Below are positions 8,865 through 19,603 of a DNA stretch of 64,000 bases, piece after piece (position 1 is the stretch's first letter; each line of letters starts with the position of its first letter). The stretch is from Cervus elaphus (lineage: Eukaryota > Chordata > Mammalia > Artiodactyla > Cervidae). The notes below the pieces were generated by a model. The model ran no database searches. It saw nothing but the letters and a program-made list of their open reading frames with translations, and was not told the DNA's origin. The stretch lies in assembly GCF_910594005.1 (NCBI RefSeq), contig NC_057824.1, positions 26,563,314-26,627,313 of the forward strand, in the 5' to 3' direction. The translations under genes were made by a program, and so were the position numbers.

Positions 8865-9115
8865 TTAGAGTCCAGTAGACCTAGCTACTCAGTAGTTGTG
8901 TGCCCTGCACTCCACTCTTGGATAACATGTGCAATGGTGACTGGTCCATAGTAGTTGTAAGGACAAAACCTCTCTGAGCCTAGCTTCTCATCTTTAAGAA
9001 GAGGTAATAAAAATTCTTATTTCCTAGGGTCATTGTGAGGATGAGAGAGATTGCATGGTCAAGGCCATCACACAGTGTGTGGCAAATGATCAGTGCTTGA
9101 TAAATGAAAGCTGTC
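8865..9115 (-). mobile_element. MIR SINE, diverged
   Basis: Carries 'cctctctgagcctagcttctcatc', 'gggtcattgtgaggatgag' and the 'cagtgcttgataaatg' 3' end. Confidence 0.6.
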
Positions 9116-9254
9116 ATGACAGCATTAAACGTTCTTATGTTTATAAAATGTGGTATTAAGCTATATATTTGCATTCATTATCTTGTTGAATCTTACCACA
9201 CTCCTGCCATTGGGGAGGCATTTCTATTGGGCTTAGGTCACAACATAAAGTTAC

Positions 9255-9480
9255 AGTTAAGAGCACATAACCCGGAGACTGCCAGCCTGCCATTGTCATT
9301 CATTGGGCAACTTCCAGAACCTCTTGAAACATCCCTTTTTACATCTGTTAAATGGGGATGTTAATAGCATGCCCAGCTCAGAGATGGCTGTGAGGAGCAA
9401 ATAAACAGTTGTGTGTTAACCACATGGAGCAGTGTCTAGTCCATAATATTGTTAGATATTATTATTCTTGTCTTATAGCT
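9255..9480 (-). mobile_element. MIR SINE, diverged
   Basis: 'gggcaacttccagaacctc', 'tctgttaaatggggatg' and 'gtgaggagcaaataaac' mark the MIR core and flanks. Confidence 0.6.
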
Positions 9481-10569
9481 GAGGTCACTGAGGCTGAAAG
9501 CAGTTGGGTATTTTCCTATTTCGTCACTTATTTAGGAGTAAAGCTATGATCTTGTACAGTGACATACCAGCACTTGTTTCTTAATCATCATGCTGTATTT
9601 TCCATCTCCCTAGCTAACTTTTGAGTGAATACTGATAAAAATGCCCCGATGAACTGTATGTTCCTGTAGAATTGCATATTTAGGTCAGAGGAAATAAAAT
9701 CTGATAAGAAGTGTTGTGATCTGAACAATTACATCAATGACAACCAGAGAGTTGCAAATGCCTAATTTCGTGGCCAAGCTGAAGATGAGTAATGGCATTT
9801 AGAAAGGGCTTATCACTGGTCCTGCAAAGCCTGGATATGAAGCAATCACTTACTGTTGACTTCCTGGTTGCTACCTAGAGTCTGGATGACTTGGCAGTGT
9901 GCCAGGAAGCAGAGGTGGAAGGGTCAGTGGTTTTGTATTGCAAATTATGGAACAAAAGAGAAATATGATTGCAACAGTTCCCTGAAAACACAGATAACCT
10001 GTCCAGGGTGATTTATTGCAACCAGAGTTTCATCATTTCTTCCTGGCTAGGGGCTTCTGTTTGTACATTCGTGTCGACCTCTCTCCCTATAAAGGGAGCC
10101 CAAGTGTAACTGCTTTTTGACCTTCACTGGGTGTAGTTGTTCAAATACATCTTCAGGTCAAGTTCAAGCTCAAGAGGGATCTTCTTCAATCTCACAGTCA
10201 TTGGGTGCTTATGATATGCTAGGAGCTGGTGATATAAATAGGAATAATAATTGCTAATATTTTAAGCTGTAAATCCAGGCTATATCACTGAATCTAAGAT
10301 GACAGCAATAACTTTTATTTCATGTACCGCTAAGAAAAAAAAAAACACCCCATCTAGCAATCTGTATTGTATTGTAAGCCACCTTCCAATATTTAAAGAT
10401 GATAAAATGTGGCAAATGTACACCACAGAAGTGATGAATGCACTGTTAGCTCATTTGGTCTGTCTGTCAACTCTACAAAACAGATATTAATACATACCTC
10501 CTTCAAGAAGAGGAAACTGGTTCCAAAACATTAAACAGCTTGTCAAAGTTATACAGCTAGTAAGAGAGA
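9481..10569. other. No gene seen; single-copy-looking sequence
   Basis: About 1.1 kb without a recognised repeat or domain-bearing open frame. 'tataaaggg' at 10088-10096 could be read as a TATA-like box, but there is no supporting context. Confidence 0.5.
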
Positions 10570-10782
10570 GGTAGGTAGGTAGGTTTAATCACTCAGTCGT
10601 GTCTGACTCTTGTGACCCCATGGGCTGTTGCCTGCCCGGCTCTGTCCATGTGATTTCCCAGGCATGAATACTGGAGTGGGTTACCATTTCCTTCTCCAGG
10701 GGATCTTCCCAAACCGGGGATTGAACTCAGGTCTCTTGGACTGTAGACAGACTCTTTACTGACTGAGCCACCCAGGGAAGTC
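10570..10782 (-). mobile_element. Bov-tA SINE with target-site duplication
   Basis: Full-length reverse copy. AGTAAGAGAG on the left and AGTAAAAGAG on the right mark the insertion duplication. Confidence 0.88.
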
Positions 10783-11060
10783 AGTAAAAGAGAGCCACAG
10801 TTTAACTCTAGGCAGCTTGGTGCAAGCCCATGCACTTCCAGGAAGCTGCAGGGCATCTGCTGTCCGGGTACTTGAGGCAGAATGCTCTCTGGCTCCTTTA
10901 ATCTCCTACCTCTCCTTCCTCAACTGAGCCTCGGGCCTGTCTTCACAGCTTCCAGCCTCCCCTGCTCCACAGATGGACTTTCTAGCTGCTTTAAGAGGCC
11001 AGTAGGGCCCAGGACATCCATAATTCCTTTCCTGGATCTTTTCCTGTACCAGAAATCTCT
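10783..11060. other. No gene seen
   Basis: C/T-rich single-copy-looking sequence without a recognised domain. Confidence 0.4.
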
Positions 11061-11270
11061 GGTTGCAAACAATAGAAATGAGCAATGACCTGCATTAGCA
11101 CAAGGTGGAGTTTATTGGTGAGAAAGGAGGTAGTTGGCAGAATGGACAGGAAAGTGGGACTCAGGGCAACACAAGGAGTCTGGTTGCAACTGCTTGAGGG
11201 GAAATCGATCAACTGTTTCTGTTTTGTTGTCACAAAGTTTAAGAGAGAAATTTCCAGGCCAGAAAGTCCA
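11061..11270 (+). repeat. Unassigned ancient interspersed repeat
   Basis: The opening 'ggttgcaaacaatagaaatgag ... gcattagcacaaggtggagtttattggtgag' resembles the start of the ancient repeat at 16.8 kb and a pattern common in mammalian genomes. Family not assigned. Confidence 0.35.
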
Positions 11271-11354
11271 GTTGGCCTGATGTGAGTTATGGCAGGGGAT
11301 GCTTACTGGTGGCTCCCAATATCAAGCACAGTGGGAGTTCCCCCAAGAGGAAAT

Positions 11355-11569
11355 TTGGGTGAAGAGTGCAGACTCTGGGGTCCAGCTGCCTTCTCTCCTG
11401 CAAGACTGGCTTTGCCTGCAAGTGGGGTGATCTTGGACAAGTTACCCAATCCCTCTGTACCTCTGTTCCTTCATCTGTAACATGGAGATCATAACAGCCT
11501 TAACCCACAGGGTTGTTGTTGAGGGGGCAGTGGAATGCAAGGGATTATGCATCACACTCTGCATATATT
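11355..11569 (-). mobile_element. MIR SINE, interrupted by Bov-tA
   Basis: MIR core 'gtgatcttggacaagttacc ... tctgtaacatggag ... ggttgttgttgagg'. Its last part ('actaagtgcttaataaatgat') resumes after the Bov-tA, at about 11800-11822. Confidence 0.7.
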
Positions 11570-11790
11570 GGGCTTCCTAGGTGGCACTAGCAGCAAAGAA
11601 CCCACCTGCCAATGCAGGTAGGTGTAAGAGACTCAAGTTCAATCCCTGAGTCAGGAAGATCCCCTGGAGGAGGATATAGCAACCCACTCCAGTACTCTTG
11701 CCTGGAGAATCCCATGGACAGAGACTGGCAGGCTGCAGTCCAGAGGGTCACACAGAGTCAGACACGACTGAAGCGGGACTTATCACACAC
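11570..11790 (+). mobile_element. Bov-tA SINE nested in a MIR
   Basis: Forward full-length copy. The flanks ('ctgcatatatt' left, 'ttgcatatact' right) are an imperfect target-site duplication, and MIR sequence continues on both sides. Confidence 0.88.
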
Positions 11791-12004
11791 TTGCATATAC
11801 TAAGTGCTTAATAAATGATAATTACAATTGTCTACTCACACAGCAAACATCAAAGGCAATGGCTTTTTGTTGTAGAATCTTCCTGATAGCCAGAGTTTCA
11901 TGCATTATTTTTTTTTTCCAAAAGTACCCTGAGACCCTAAGGTTGGAAACACCTCATGTTTGACTTTCTTGAGCTCATTAGGTGCTCAGAGTTTCTATCT
12001 GAAA

Positions 12005-12137
12005 TACCCAATATTTGACTGTATATAATGACTATATATACATATATATATATATAAATGACTATATATAATGTCTAATAAATGACTACTTTATTGGTAT
12101 ATAAATGACTATATAAATGGTATATAAATGACTAATT
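12005..12137. repeat. AT-rich array with repeated AAATGACTA units
   Basis: TA tracts interspersed with four or five copies of ATAAATGACTA-like units. The last unit forms the left target-site duplication of the adjoining L1. Confidence 0.7.
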
Positions 12138-12493
12138 TCTTTCTTTTTTTAAATTAATTAATTTATTTGTTTTACTTTATAACATTGTATTGGTTTTGCC
12201 ACACATTGACATGAATCCGCCATGGGTGTACATGTGTTCCACATCCTGAACCCCCCTCCCACCTCCCTCCCCATCCCATCCCTCTGGGTCATCCCAGTGC
12301 ACCAGCCCCGAGCACCCTGTATCATGCATCGAACCTGGACTGGCGATTCGTTTCACATATGATAATTTACATGTTTCAATGCCATTCTCCCATATCATCC
12401 CACCCTTGCCCTCTCCCACAGAGTCCAAGAGACTGTTCTATACATCTGTGTCTCTTTTGCTGTCTCGCATACAGGGTTATCGTTGCCATCTTT

Positions 12494-13024
12494 CTAAATT
12501 CCATACATATGCGTTAGTATACTGTATTGGTGTTTTTCTTTCTGGCTTACTTCACTCTGTATAATGGGCTCCAGTTTCATCCACCTCATTAGAACTGATT
12601 CAAATGAATTCTTTTTGATGGCTGAGTAATATTCCATGGTGTATATGTACCACAGTTTTCTTATCCATTCGTCTGCTGATGGGCATCTAGGTTGCTTCCA
12701 TGTCCCGGCTATTATAAACAGTGCTGTGATGAATATTGGGGTACACGTGTCTCTTTCAATTCTGGTTTCCTCAGTGTGTATGCCCAGCAGTGGTATTGCT
12801 GGGTCATATGGCAGTTCTATTTCCAATTTTTTAAGGAATCTCCACACTGTTCTCCATAGTGGCTGTACTAGTTTGCATTCCCACCAACAGTGTAAGAGGG
12901 TTCTCTTTTCTCCACACCCTCTCCAGCATTTATTGCTTGTAGACTTTTGGATAGCAGTCATTCTGACTGGCGTGAAGTGGTACCTCATTGTGGTATTTAT
13001 CTGATAATGAGTGATGTTGAGCAT
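12494..13024 (-). pseudogene. L1 ORF2 C-terminal remnant
   Basis: 176 open codons on the minus strand give the ORF2p C-terminal region: the Cys/His-rich segment, then the conserved Trp-Lys-Gln-Pro-Arg-Cys-Pro and Met-Glu-Tyr-Tyr-Ser-Ala stretches, ending at the natural ORF2 stop at 12494. It overlaps the upstream remnant in another frame, showing a frameshift around 13000. Homologous to the remnant at 3242-3709. No catalytic domain is present, so it is dead. Confidence 0.88.
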
Positions 13025-13302
13025 CTTTTCATGTGTTTGTTAGTCATCTGTATGTCTTCTTTGGAGAAATGTCTGTTTAGTTCTTTGGCCCACTTTTTGA
13101 CTGGGTCTTTTATTTTTTTGGAATTGAGCTGCATAAGTTGCTTGTATATTTTTGAGATGAATTCTTTGTTCATTGCTTCATTTGCTATTATTTTTTCCCA
13201 TTCTGTAGGCTGTCTTTTCACTTTGCTTATAGTTTCCTTTGTTGTGCATAAGCTTTTAATTTTAATTAGGTCCCATTTGTTTATTTTTGCTTTTATTTCC
13301 AA
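12997..13302 (-). pseudogene. L1 ORF2 middle fragment, frame-shifted
   Basis: About 100 codons of ORF2p from just before the C-terminal domain, Lys-rich, containing 'Lys-Glu-Asp-Ile-Gln-Met' and 'Lys-Arg-Cys-Ser-Thr' patterns. It lies upstream of, and out of frame with, the C-terminal remnant. Further ORF2 sequence continues with stops to 13682. Confidence 0.8.
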
Positions 13303-13832
13303 TATTCTGGGAGGTGGGTCATAGAGGATCCTGCTGTGGTTTATGTCAGAGAGTGTTTTGCCTATGTTTTCCTCTAGGAGTTTTATAGTTTCTGGCCTTA
13401 CATTTAGATCTTTAATCTATTTTGAGTTTATTTTTGTGTATGGTGTTAGAAAGTGTTCTAGTTTATTCTTTTACAAGTGATTGACCAGTTTTCCTAGCAC
13501 CACTTGTTAAAAAGGTTGTCTTTTCTCCATTGTATATTCTTGCTTCCTTTGTCAAAGATAAGGTGTCCATAGATGCGTGAATTTATCTCTGGGCTTTCTA
13601 TTCTGTTCCATGGATCTATATTTCTGTCTTTGTGCCAGTACCACACTGTCTTGATGACTGTGGCTTTGTAGTGGAGACTGAATAAATGATTAATTTATAA
13701 AGCCTAAGTGTGCCTTATTTAATTTTCTCCACTATTTATCCTCTGTGTCTAGCACTTCAGTAGTGTCTATGATTTGTGTGCCAGGAGAGAGTATCTTTAT
13801 CATTCATGAGCTTATGACTTATTAGGTCAGGG

Positions 13833-14035
13833 ATTTCTAACCTTTGAATCATTGGTTATTTTGTCAGTTCTTGGTTCTGGGGCTTGTCCTGTGTTCTGTA
13901 GGATCCATGGTCTTCATTCCTATCTGCCAGCAGCAAATTTGCCTCCCCTTCCCTAGTTATGAAAACCAAAAATGCCTGCAGACATTTCCAAATGCCCCCC
14001 GGGAAGGCAATATTGCCCCTGGTTGAAAACCACTA
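13833..14035 (+). mobile_element. MER20 DNA transposon (hAT-type, non-autonomous)
   Basis: Nearly full length: 'ggtcagggatttctaacc' start, 'ggggcttgtcctgtgttctgtagga' middle, 'ccaaaaatgcctgcagacatttcc' and 'gcccctggttgaaaaccac' end, which is the inverted terminal repeat. Confidence 0.8.
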
Positions 14036-14748
14036 TTGTAGATGAGTCAAAGTTTCAGAATAACCTACTTATGTCTGTCTGGTTCATCCTCTATAAAATT
14101 TCCAGGCCCTGAAAGAGTAACTGGAATGTAGTAGGTGCCTAATATTTGCAAAATGATCAAATAAACCTGAATCATAGTCATCTTCCACTAGAAAAATAAC
14201 AAACCAACAAAACCCCACCTCCACTGCCCCCCATCACTTGCTAAGTCAAGTACAGACTCCTCAGCAGACATCCAAAGCCCTGCAAGATGCGGGTCCAGCC
14301 TACATTCTCAGTCTCGTGCACCGATGAAGACTAAGGCAGTCCTCACAGACTCATTTCACCATATTTATTTTTTGCAAAACAAACCAAACTGTTTGGCAAG
14401 AAAGCTCTCCAGCCAGCTGCATTTTTCCTGCCCTAAGAGATCTGTTTGGAGAGCTCCCAAACAAATATCTCTGTCACTAACGTGACACTAAGAGGAAAAC
14501 CCTACATGAATAAGCAATGATAAGGATTTATCACACAAGAATAAAGCTGACTCTCCTCCTTGCCTGACACAGATTTGAAACAGTACAGCGAAGGCTCTGG
14601 TTGGAAAGAGCCCAAGATCAAGAACACCTTCCTTCATTTGTTTCTGGCTCCCTGACCTTGGGAATGGGGATGAGTGTGTGTGTGTATATGTATGTGAGGG
14701 TGTGGTTCTCCAGGTCTGAATCTTAAGGCTTTTCATATCTGTTCACTG
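14036..14748. other. No gene seen; part resembles L2
   Basis: 14235-14350 ('aagtacagactcctcagcagacatccaaagccctgcaagatg') looks like a plus-strand L2 fragment. The rest is unassigned, with a short TG repeat at 14673-14686. Confidence 0.5.
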
Positions 14749-14843
14749 GGCTTCCCAGGTGGTTCAGTGGTAGAGAATCTGCCTGCCATCGCAAGAGACG
14801 TGGGTTCAACCCCTAGGTCAGGAAGATCCCCTGGAGAAGGGAA
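14749..14843 (+). mobile_element. Bov-tA SINE, first half (split)
   Basis: Head and tRNA-like part of a forward Bov-tA that stops at the 'ggagaagggaat' block. The remaining half resumes at about 15405. Confidence 0.85.
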
Positions 14844-15404
14844 TTGTCGTGGTCCATGCAGGTTGGAAAAGAATTTCGAGACACGAGGCAGAATGAGGGG
14901 AGAATAAAGTTTATTAGAGTGGGAGATGCTGTTAGAACAGTAGACCAGCTCAAGGGAGAGCCGAACACTTCCGCAGGCTAGTAGCCAATTTTTCTAGCCT
15001 CGAGACAGAGAAAATTCCTACTGAAATGGTGGCATTAGGTGATTGGTTAAGATGCTACAGGCAAGTAGGTTTGGTCACTCAGTCATGTCCAACTCTTGCG
15101 ACCCCATGAACTGTCACCCGCCACGCTCCTCTGTCTGTGGGATTTCCCAGGCAAGAATATTGGAGTGGGTTGCCATTTTCTTTTTCAGGGGATCTTTCCA
15201 ACCCAGGGATTGAACCCAGGTCTCCTGCACTGTTTGCAGACCCTTTACTGACTGAGCCACCAGGGAAGATTAGGATACTATAGGGTGGGTATTTTGCCTA
15301 ATACGGGGTCAGGGAACTGGTGGGTTTAGATCTGGAGGCTCATGGCAACAGTTGCTATGGGGCTTGGTCAGTTCCGGAGATTTTTATCCAGTAACCTTAG
15401 TACA
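14844..15404 (-). mobile_element. LTR (solo) inserted in a Bov-tA and itself carrying a Bov-tA
   Basis: About 350 bases of LTR-like sequence plus a nested SINE. Ends are TGTCG...TACA. On the minus strand a poly(A) signal AATAAA lies near 14921-14926 and a CCAAT-type box near 15044. A clean short target-site duplication could not be settled. No internal retroviral sequence is present, so it appears to be a solo LTR. Confidence 0.65.
15066..15268 (-). mobile_element. Bov-tA SINE nested in the LTR
   Basis: Reverse full-length copy. Flanks TTAAGATGCTACAGG and TTAGGATACTATAGG (12 of 15 identical) form its target-site duplication. Confidence 0.88.
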
Positions 15405-15512
15405 AGGCAACCCACTCCAATATTTTTGCCTAGGAAAACCCATGAACAGAGGAGCCTGGCGGGCTACAGTCCATGGGGTTGCAAATGAGTCGGACACAAC
15501 TGAGCGACTAAA
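15405..15512 (+). mobile_element. Bov-tA SINE, second half (split)
   Basis: Resumes with 'ggcaacccactccaatattttt' and ends 'gagcgactaaacaataacc', completing the SINE begun at 14749. Confidence 0.85.
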
Positions 15513-16017
15513 CAATAACCACCTGTCCACTAGGTGCAGCCCTGAGTTGATAGCAGGAGGCCTGGGCTCTCAGCTCAGGCTCTTCTGGGGTCCGTCTAGT
15601 CCCAAAAAAGGATTTTCTAGGGACTTCAGCACAGAGATGTGCACAGAGCTGATAAAAGGGTGAAGAACAGAACACATGTGGCTTTTCCAGCAGGGATGGT
15701 TCTTGTTTAAACTTTGGTTTTACATTTGTTTTGATGTTTGAATTTGAAGCAAGGCCAGGAAAAAGGAAAATCTGCAATTATAATAGCTTCTTATCCTGTT
15801 AAAATGAAACTCTCAAGTGAAATGGTAGGTTAGCGTGGAACAAAACAGCAATGGGCTCTGGGGTTAAGAGACTCAGATTCCAATTCAGGTTCTATAATGG
15901 AGCAGGACCCTATTGGGCCTTTCCTGGACAGTCCCTTCCTCCATTTGCTCCACTTTAGCTCCTTTCTGAAGGACCTAGATAACAGTGTCTAATGCACATT
16001 TCCTGGGTTGTTTTACA
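15513..16017. other. No gene seen; diverged MIR in part
   Basis: 15848-15990 has weak MIR character ('ctggggttaagagactcagattc'). The rest is unassigned. Confidence 0.4.
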
Positions 16018-16373
16018 GATGATGAAACGATCACCAAATGGAAGACATTAGCAACTTGATGACTATGAGCACGTAGCCCCCAGGCCTATTAGAGCCTAAG
16101 GACTGATAATGTTAACCCCTGTGACCTCACCATCAGCCAATCAGAGAACTGTCCATGAACTGATCGCAGCCCCTGGGATGCCCCTCTGTCCCTTAGCCTT
16201 TAAATATGCTTTGCTAAAACCCATTGAGGAGATTGGGCTTTTTGACCATTAGCTATCCTGGACTCCTTGCTTAGTGCTTGCAACAAACATTGCACTTTCC
16301 TTCACCATAACTTGGTGTCAGTAGATTAGCTTTACTGCATGCAGGCAAGGAAACCCAAGTTTGGCTTAGTAAG
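16018..16373 (+). mobile_element. Ancient ERV1-type LTR (solo, degraded)
   Basis: Shows 'cagccaatcagag' (CCAAT box), 'cctttaaatatgctttgctaaaaccc' (TATA-like), a decayed poly(A) signal ('caacaaacattgcactttcc') and the U5 'ttggtgtcagtagattagctttactgc', a recognisable eutherian LTR layout. Boundaries approximate. Confidence 0.6.
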
Positions 16374-16796
16374 AGAGCCTCTAGTAACTTAGTGGCAGAC
16401 CCCAGGTTCAGCACTGGGCACTGAGTCAGGTTTGACACCCTTTATTCTATGAACCTTTGACCTGTGAGCATCTCCCTTGCTGCAGAATGAGCCAGGTCAT
16501 CTGCCTCTGGAAGTTTCTGTAGCTCAGAGTTGGTGAAGAGCCTCCTCTAGAATCCCAGACCAGTTTCCAGTCACCTTTTGATTGGCAACCCCAAAGGACA
16601 AAGGGAGAAGAGCTCAGGGTTTTGATTTCAAATCACAAGCCCACCGCTCATTAACTGTGTGACATAGCTTCATCTCTGTGACTTGCAATTGATTTTGTGG
16701 GGTTTCTGTTTTGTTTTGCTTTTGTTTGTTTTTATCTTTAGAGGGGAATACTATTTACCAATCTACTAATGTTGCATCAGAAGCTATGATTCTTTG
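16374..16796. other. No gene seen
   Basis: Single-copy-looking sequence. 16702-16735 is T/G-rich. Confidence 0.4.
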
Positions 16797-17001
16797 GTCA
16801 CAAGCAACAGAATCTGGCTCTGAATCACTTAAGCCAAAAGGAATTAATTAAAAATTAATTTAAAAATTAATTGATTAAAAATACAAGGAGTAACTTCCAG
16901 TATAGAACAAAGCCGACAATAAAAAGTGTCTGGGCCTCTCCAAAAGGTCTTGGTAGCACAAAGATGATTATATCAGCCAGGATTTTCCAGAGAAAGAGTC
17001 A

Positions 17002-17193
17002 ACAGATGCTGGGAAAGATTGAAGGCAAAAGGAGAAAAGGGCAGCAAAGGATGAGATGGCTAGATAGCATCACTGACTCCATGGACATGAATTTGAGCAA
17101 ACTCTGGGAGATACTGAAGGACAGGGGTGCCTGGCGTGCTGCAGTCCATGGGGTCACAAAGAGTCAGACATGACTTAGAAACTGAAAAACAGC
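17002..17193 (+). mobile_element. BovB LINE 3' end
   Basis: About 190 bases of BovB 3' terminus ending 'gacatgacttagaaactgaaaaacagc', directly followed by a TATC microsatellite. Confidence 0.8.
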
Positions 17194-17263
17194 AACTATC
17201 TATCTGTTTATCTATCTATCTATCTATCTGTCTTTCATCTACCTACCTATCACCTAGCTATCA
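17194..17263. repeat. TATC tetranucleotide microsatellite
   Basis: About 17 imperfect TATC/TGTC/TACC units immediately after the BovB tail. Confidence 0.9.
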
Positions 17264-17469
17264 AAGAAATTTATTATATGGAATTGGCTCACATAATTAT
17301 AGAGTTTGAGAAGTTCCACTTTCTACTGTAGACTCATAAAAGCTGGCAGTGTAATTCCAATCCAAGTTTGAAGGCCTGGGAAACAAGGGAGTTGACTAAG
17401 TTCCATTCTGATGTTATAGACCAATGTTCCAGCTTGAAAACAGGAAGAGAGTACATTTTCCCTTATAAA

Positions 17470-17669
17470 AAGGGAAAGTGTTAGTTGCTCAGTCATGTCT
17501 GACTCTTTGCAACCCCATTGACTATAGCCCACCAGGTTCCTCTGTCCATGGAATTCCCCAGGCAAGAATACTGCAGTAGGTTGCCATTCCTCTCTCCAGG
17601 GGATCTTCCTAACTCAGGTCTCCTGCATTGCAGGCAGATTCTTGACCATCTCAGCCACCAAGGAAGACT
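17470..17669 (-). mobile_element. Bov-tA SINE
   Basis: Reverse copy with a small deletion before the 'caggtctcctgcattgcagg' block, inserted into the ancient repeat. Confidence 0.88.
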
Positions 17670-17860
17670 CTATTTTTCTATTCAGGTCTCCAACTGATTG
17701 GCTGAGGCCCATCCACATTGAGAGTAGCAATCCACTTTATTCAAACCAGCCACTGATCTAGTCAAGTTGACACATAAAATTAACCAGTGGTCTCATCCAG
17801 ATGCTAATACTGGAATAAACAAACCTTAGTGGTTTTCATGGTCCTTGCACCATTTCACTT

Positions 17861-18356
17861 AAGAGTCAGAGTCCCAGGAAAGAATCAGATTAGTTGATAT
17901 TGTCCCTACTGTATTGAGGTAGAGAGAAAAATAATCTGGCATCAATACCCAGCACATCATAGGTGTTCCCTGTGTGGTAGCTATTGTTATTATTTTTGTC
18001 TCTCTCCTCTCTGTGCCTTATTATCAGTAACTCAGTGACTCATCATAGAATGTCTTTGCAACCTGATTATCTTGAAAACAACCTCCTCAACACCCACCAG
18101 TCAAATTTGCTTCTTCCCCAGCAACAATATACACAATTTAGGTGTTAAACAGTGTGATAACAGTTATTTCAGTTCTTGCCACAGTGTTTACCAATTTTTA
18201 GAAGTCTTGCCTGCAGGAAACACTAGGCATTATCACTCTGTGAAAGTAATGCTCCAGGTTATGCTTCCTAATAGAACTAGTCGAGCCCTAGTAACCCTTC
18301 TCCCTGCCCAACCCACTGGAGGCCCAGCCGAGTCCTAACCAGGGAGGAAGGAGAGC
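17861..18356. other. No gene seen
   Basis: Includes a short MIR-like 3' end at 17945-17998. Otherwise unassigned. Confidence 0.4.
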
Positions 18357-18480
18357 CTGGGGGCGGGGCCTGCTGGGGGTGAAGCCTGATTGGTTGGAGT
18401 CTGTTAGAGTTGCAGCCTCTTGGAGGTGGGGCCTGTTAGGGGTGAATCCTGTTGGGGTGGGATGGAGCCTTCTGGTTGGC
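18357..18480. repeat. GC-rich minisatellite (diverged, unit about 17-18 bp)
   Basis: Six or seven imperfect units of the type GGGGTGGRGCCTGTTRG, including a GGGCGGGGCC box and 'gattggttgg'. The composition is much more GC-rich than the neighbourhood. Confidence 0.65.
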
Positions 18481-19395
18481 AGATCAGCCAAGCTCACTTA
18501 AAGGCACTAGATCTTGCGTTTCCTTGAGCCCCAAGCCTGTACTTTGACACTTGTCTCATCTGAAATGATTCATCATTCTCACATGTCCATATATTCATAT
18601 ATTACCTGAACAAATATCTGAAAAGATTCTACTTTTAACAATTATGCAAAGAGAAGAGTGTTGTCTCTCCTGGCCCCCCTTCCCTCTACTCTCCATTTCA
18701 AACTGGCCTAGAGCAGGTGCCCCTCACCACCCACTTTTCTATTCCCTGCACACTTCTGCAAAACCTTGGACAGGTTGCAATAGCTTTGAAAGAGGAAAAG
18801 ATCAATTTCCAGATGCCAGCTTCCTAGAAAGGATCTATTTTCCTCCTTAACGATACCAATGTGATTACAAGGGCCTAGTCTACAGGACTGCCCTACATTA
18901 GCAACTATTTTTCCTAAGAGGTAACCTACTGCATTGGGCTTGGGACCAAAAGATGTGACTTAAAATTCTTGTGCTGGATTTTGTTGTTGACTCTTCTTCA
19001 CCCTTCTCTCTAACCACGCCCCTTGCCTTATGACTTTTATGTTCTTCCACCAAAGGAGTGGAAAATAATTTCCCATTCCTCTAATTTAGGTTCAACCAAG
19101 AAACTTCCTTTAGTCAAGGGAATGAAGCAGAAATGACGTGGTACCAGTTCTGAAATTATGCCTTCTGAGGCCTTGCATGCTTCTCTTTGCTTTCTTGCAT
19201 CTCTGCCATGCCAGGAGAGGAACATGCCCAGGGTAGTGCAATAGATGAAAGGCACACAGAGCAGAACAGAGCCACCTTGCCCACTCCCAGCCAACCCACA
19301 GAACTGGAGCTACATAGGTGCTTATTACTGCGTGTTGTTGAGATATTGAGGATATTTGTCATGCAGCAGAATCAAACATTTATATTTGGCTCATG
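18481..19395. other. No gene seen; single-copy-looking sequence
   Basis: About 0.9 kb without a recognised repeat. Open frames under 90 codons show no domains. Confidence 0.5.
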
Positions 19396-19603
19396 GGCTT
19401 CCTAGATGGCTCAGTGGTAAAGAATCTGCCTGCCAATGCAGCAGACACTGGTTCGATCTCTGGCTTGGGAAGATCTTCTGGAGGAGGAAATGGCAGCCCA
19501 CTCCAGTATTCATTCTGGGACAATCTCATAGACAGAGGAGCCTGGTGGGCTACATCCCATGGGATCGCATAGAGTTAGACAGAACTGAGCGACTGAGCAC
19601 AAG
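19396..19603 (+). mobile_element. Bov-tA SINE
   Basis: Forward full-length copy, 'gggcttcctagatggctcag' to 'gcgactgagcacaagccc'. Confidence 0.88.

Larger units (their letters stand above)
12138..13682 (-). mobile_element. 5'-truncated L1 LINE (about 1.54 kb)
   Basis: The longest L1 in the window, in reverse orientation: A/T tail and 3' UTR (12138-12493), then ORF2 C-terminal half extending right to the truncation near 13682. AAATGACTAATTT at the left and AAATGATTAATTT at the right are a matching target-site duplication. Confidence 0.92.
16797..17860 (+). repeat. Unassigned ancient repeat, interrupted by three younger insertions
   Basis: Segments 16797-17001, 17264-17469 and 17670-17860 read as one old element ('atatcagccaggattttccagagaaagag', then 'aatttattatatggaattggctcacataattat', then 'ctgattggctgaggcccatccacattg'). 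It is split by a BovB tail, a TATC repeat and a Bov-tA. The family is common in eutherians, but I cannot name it with certainty. Confidence 0.5.

Noticed and set aside
10088..10096. TATAAAGGG as a host promoter
   Set aside because: No initiator, CpG island, CCAAT box or downstream exon accompanies it.
17194..17263. TATC repeat as a CRISPR-like or satellite array
   Set aside because: Simple tetranucleotide microsatellite without spacers; no CRISPR array exists in this eukaryotic window.
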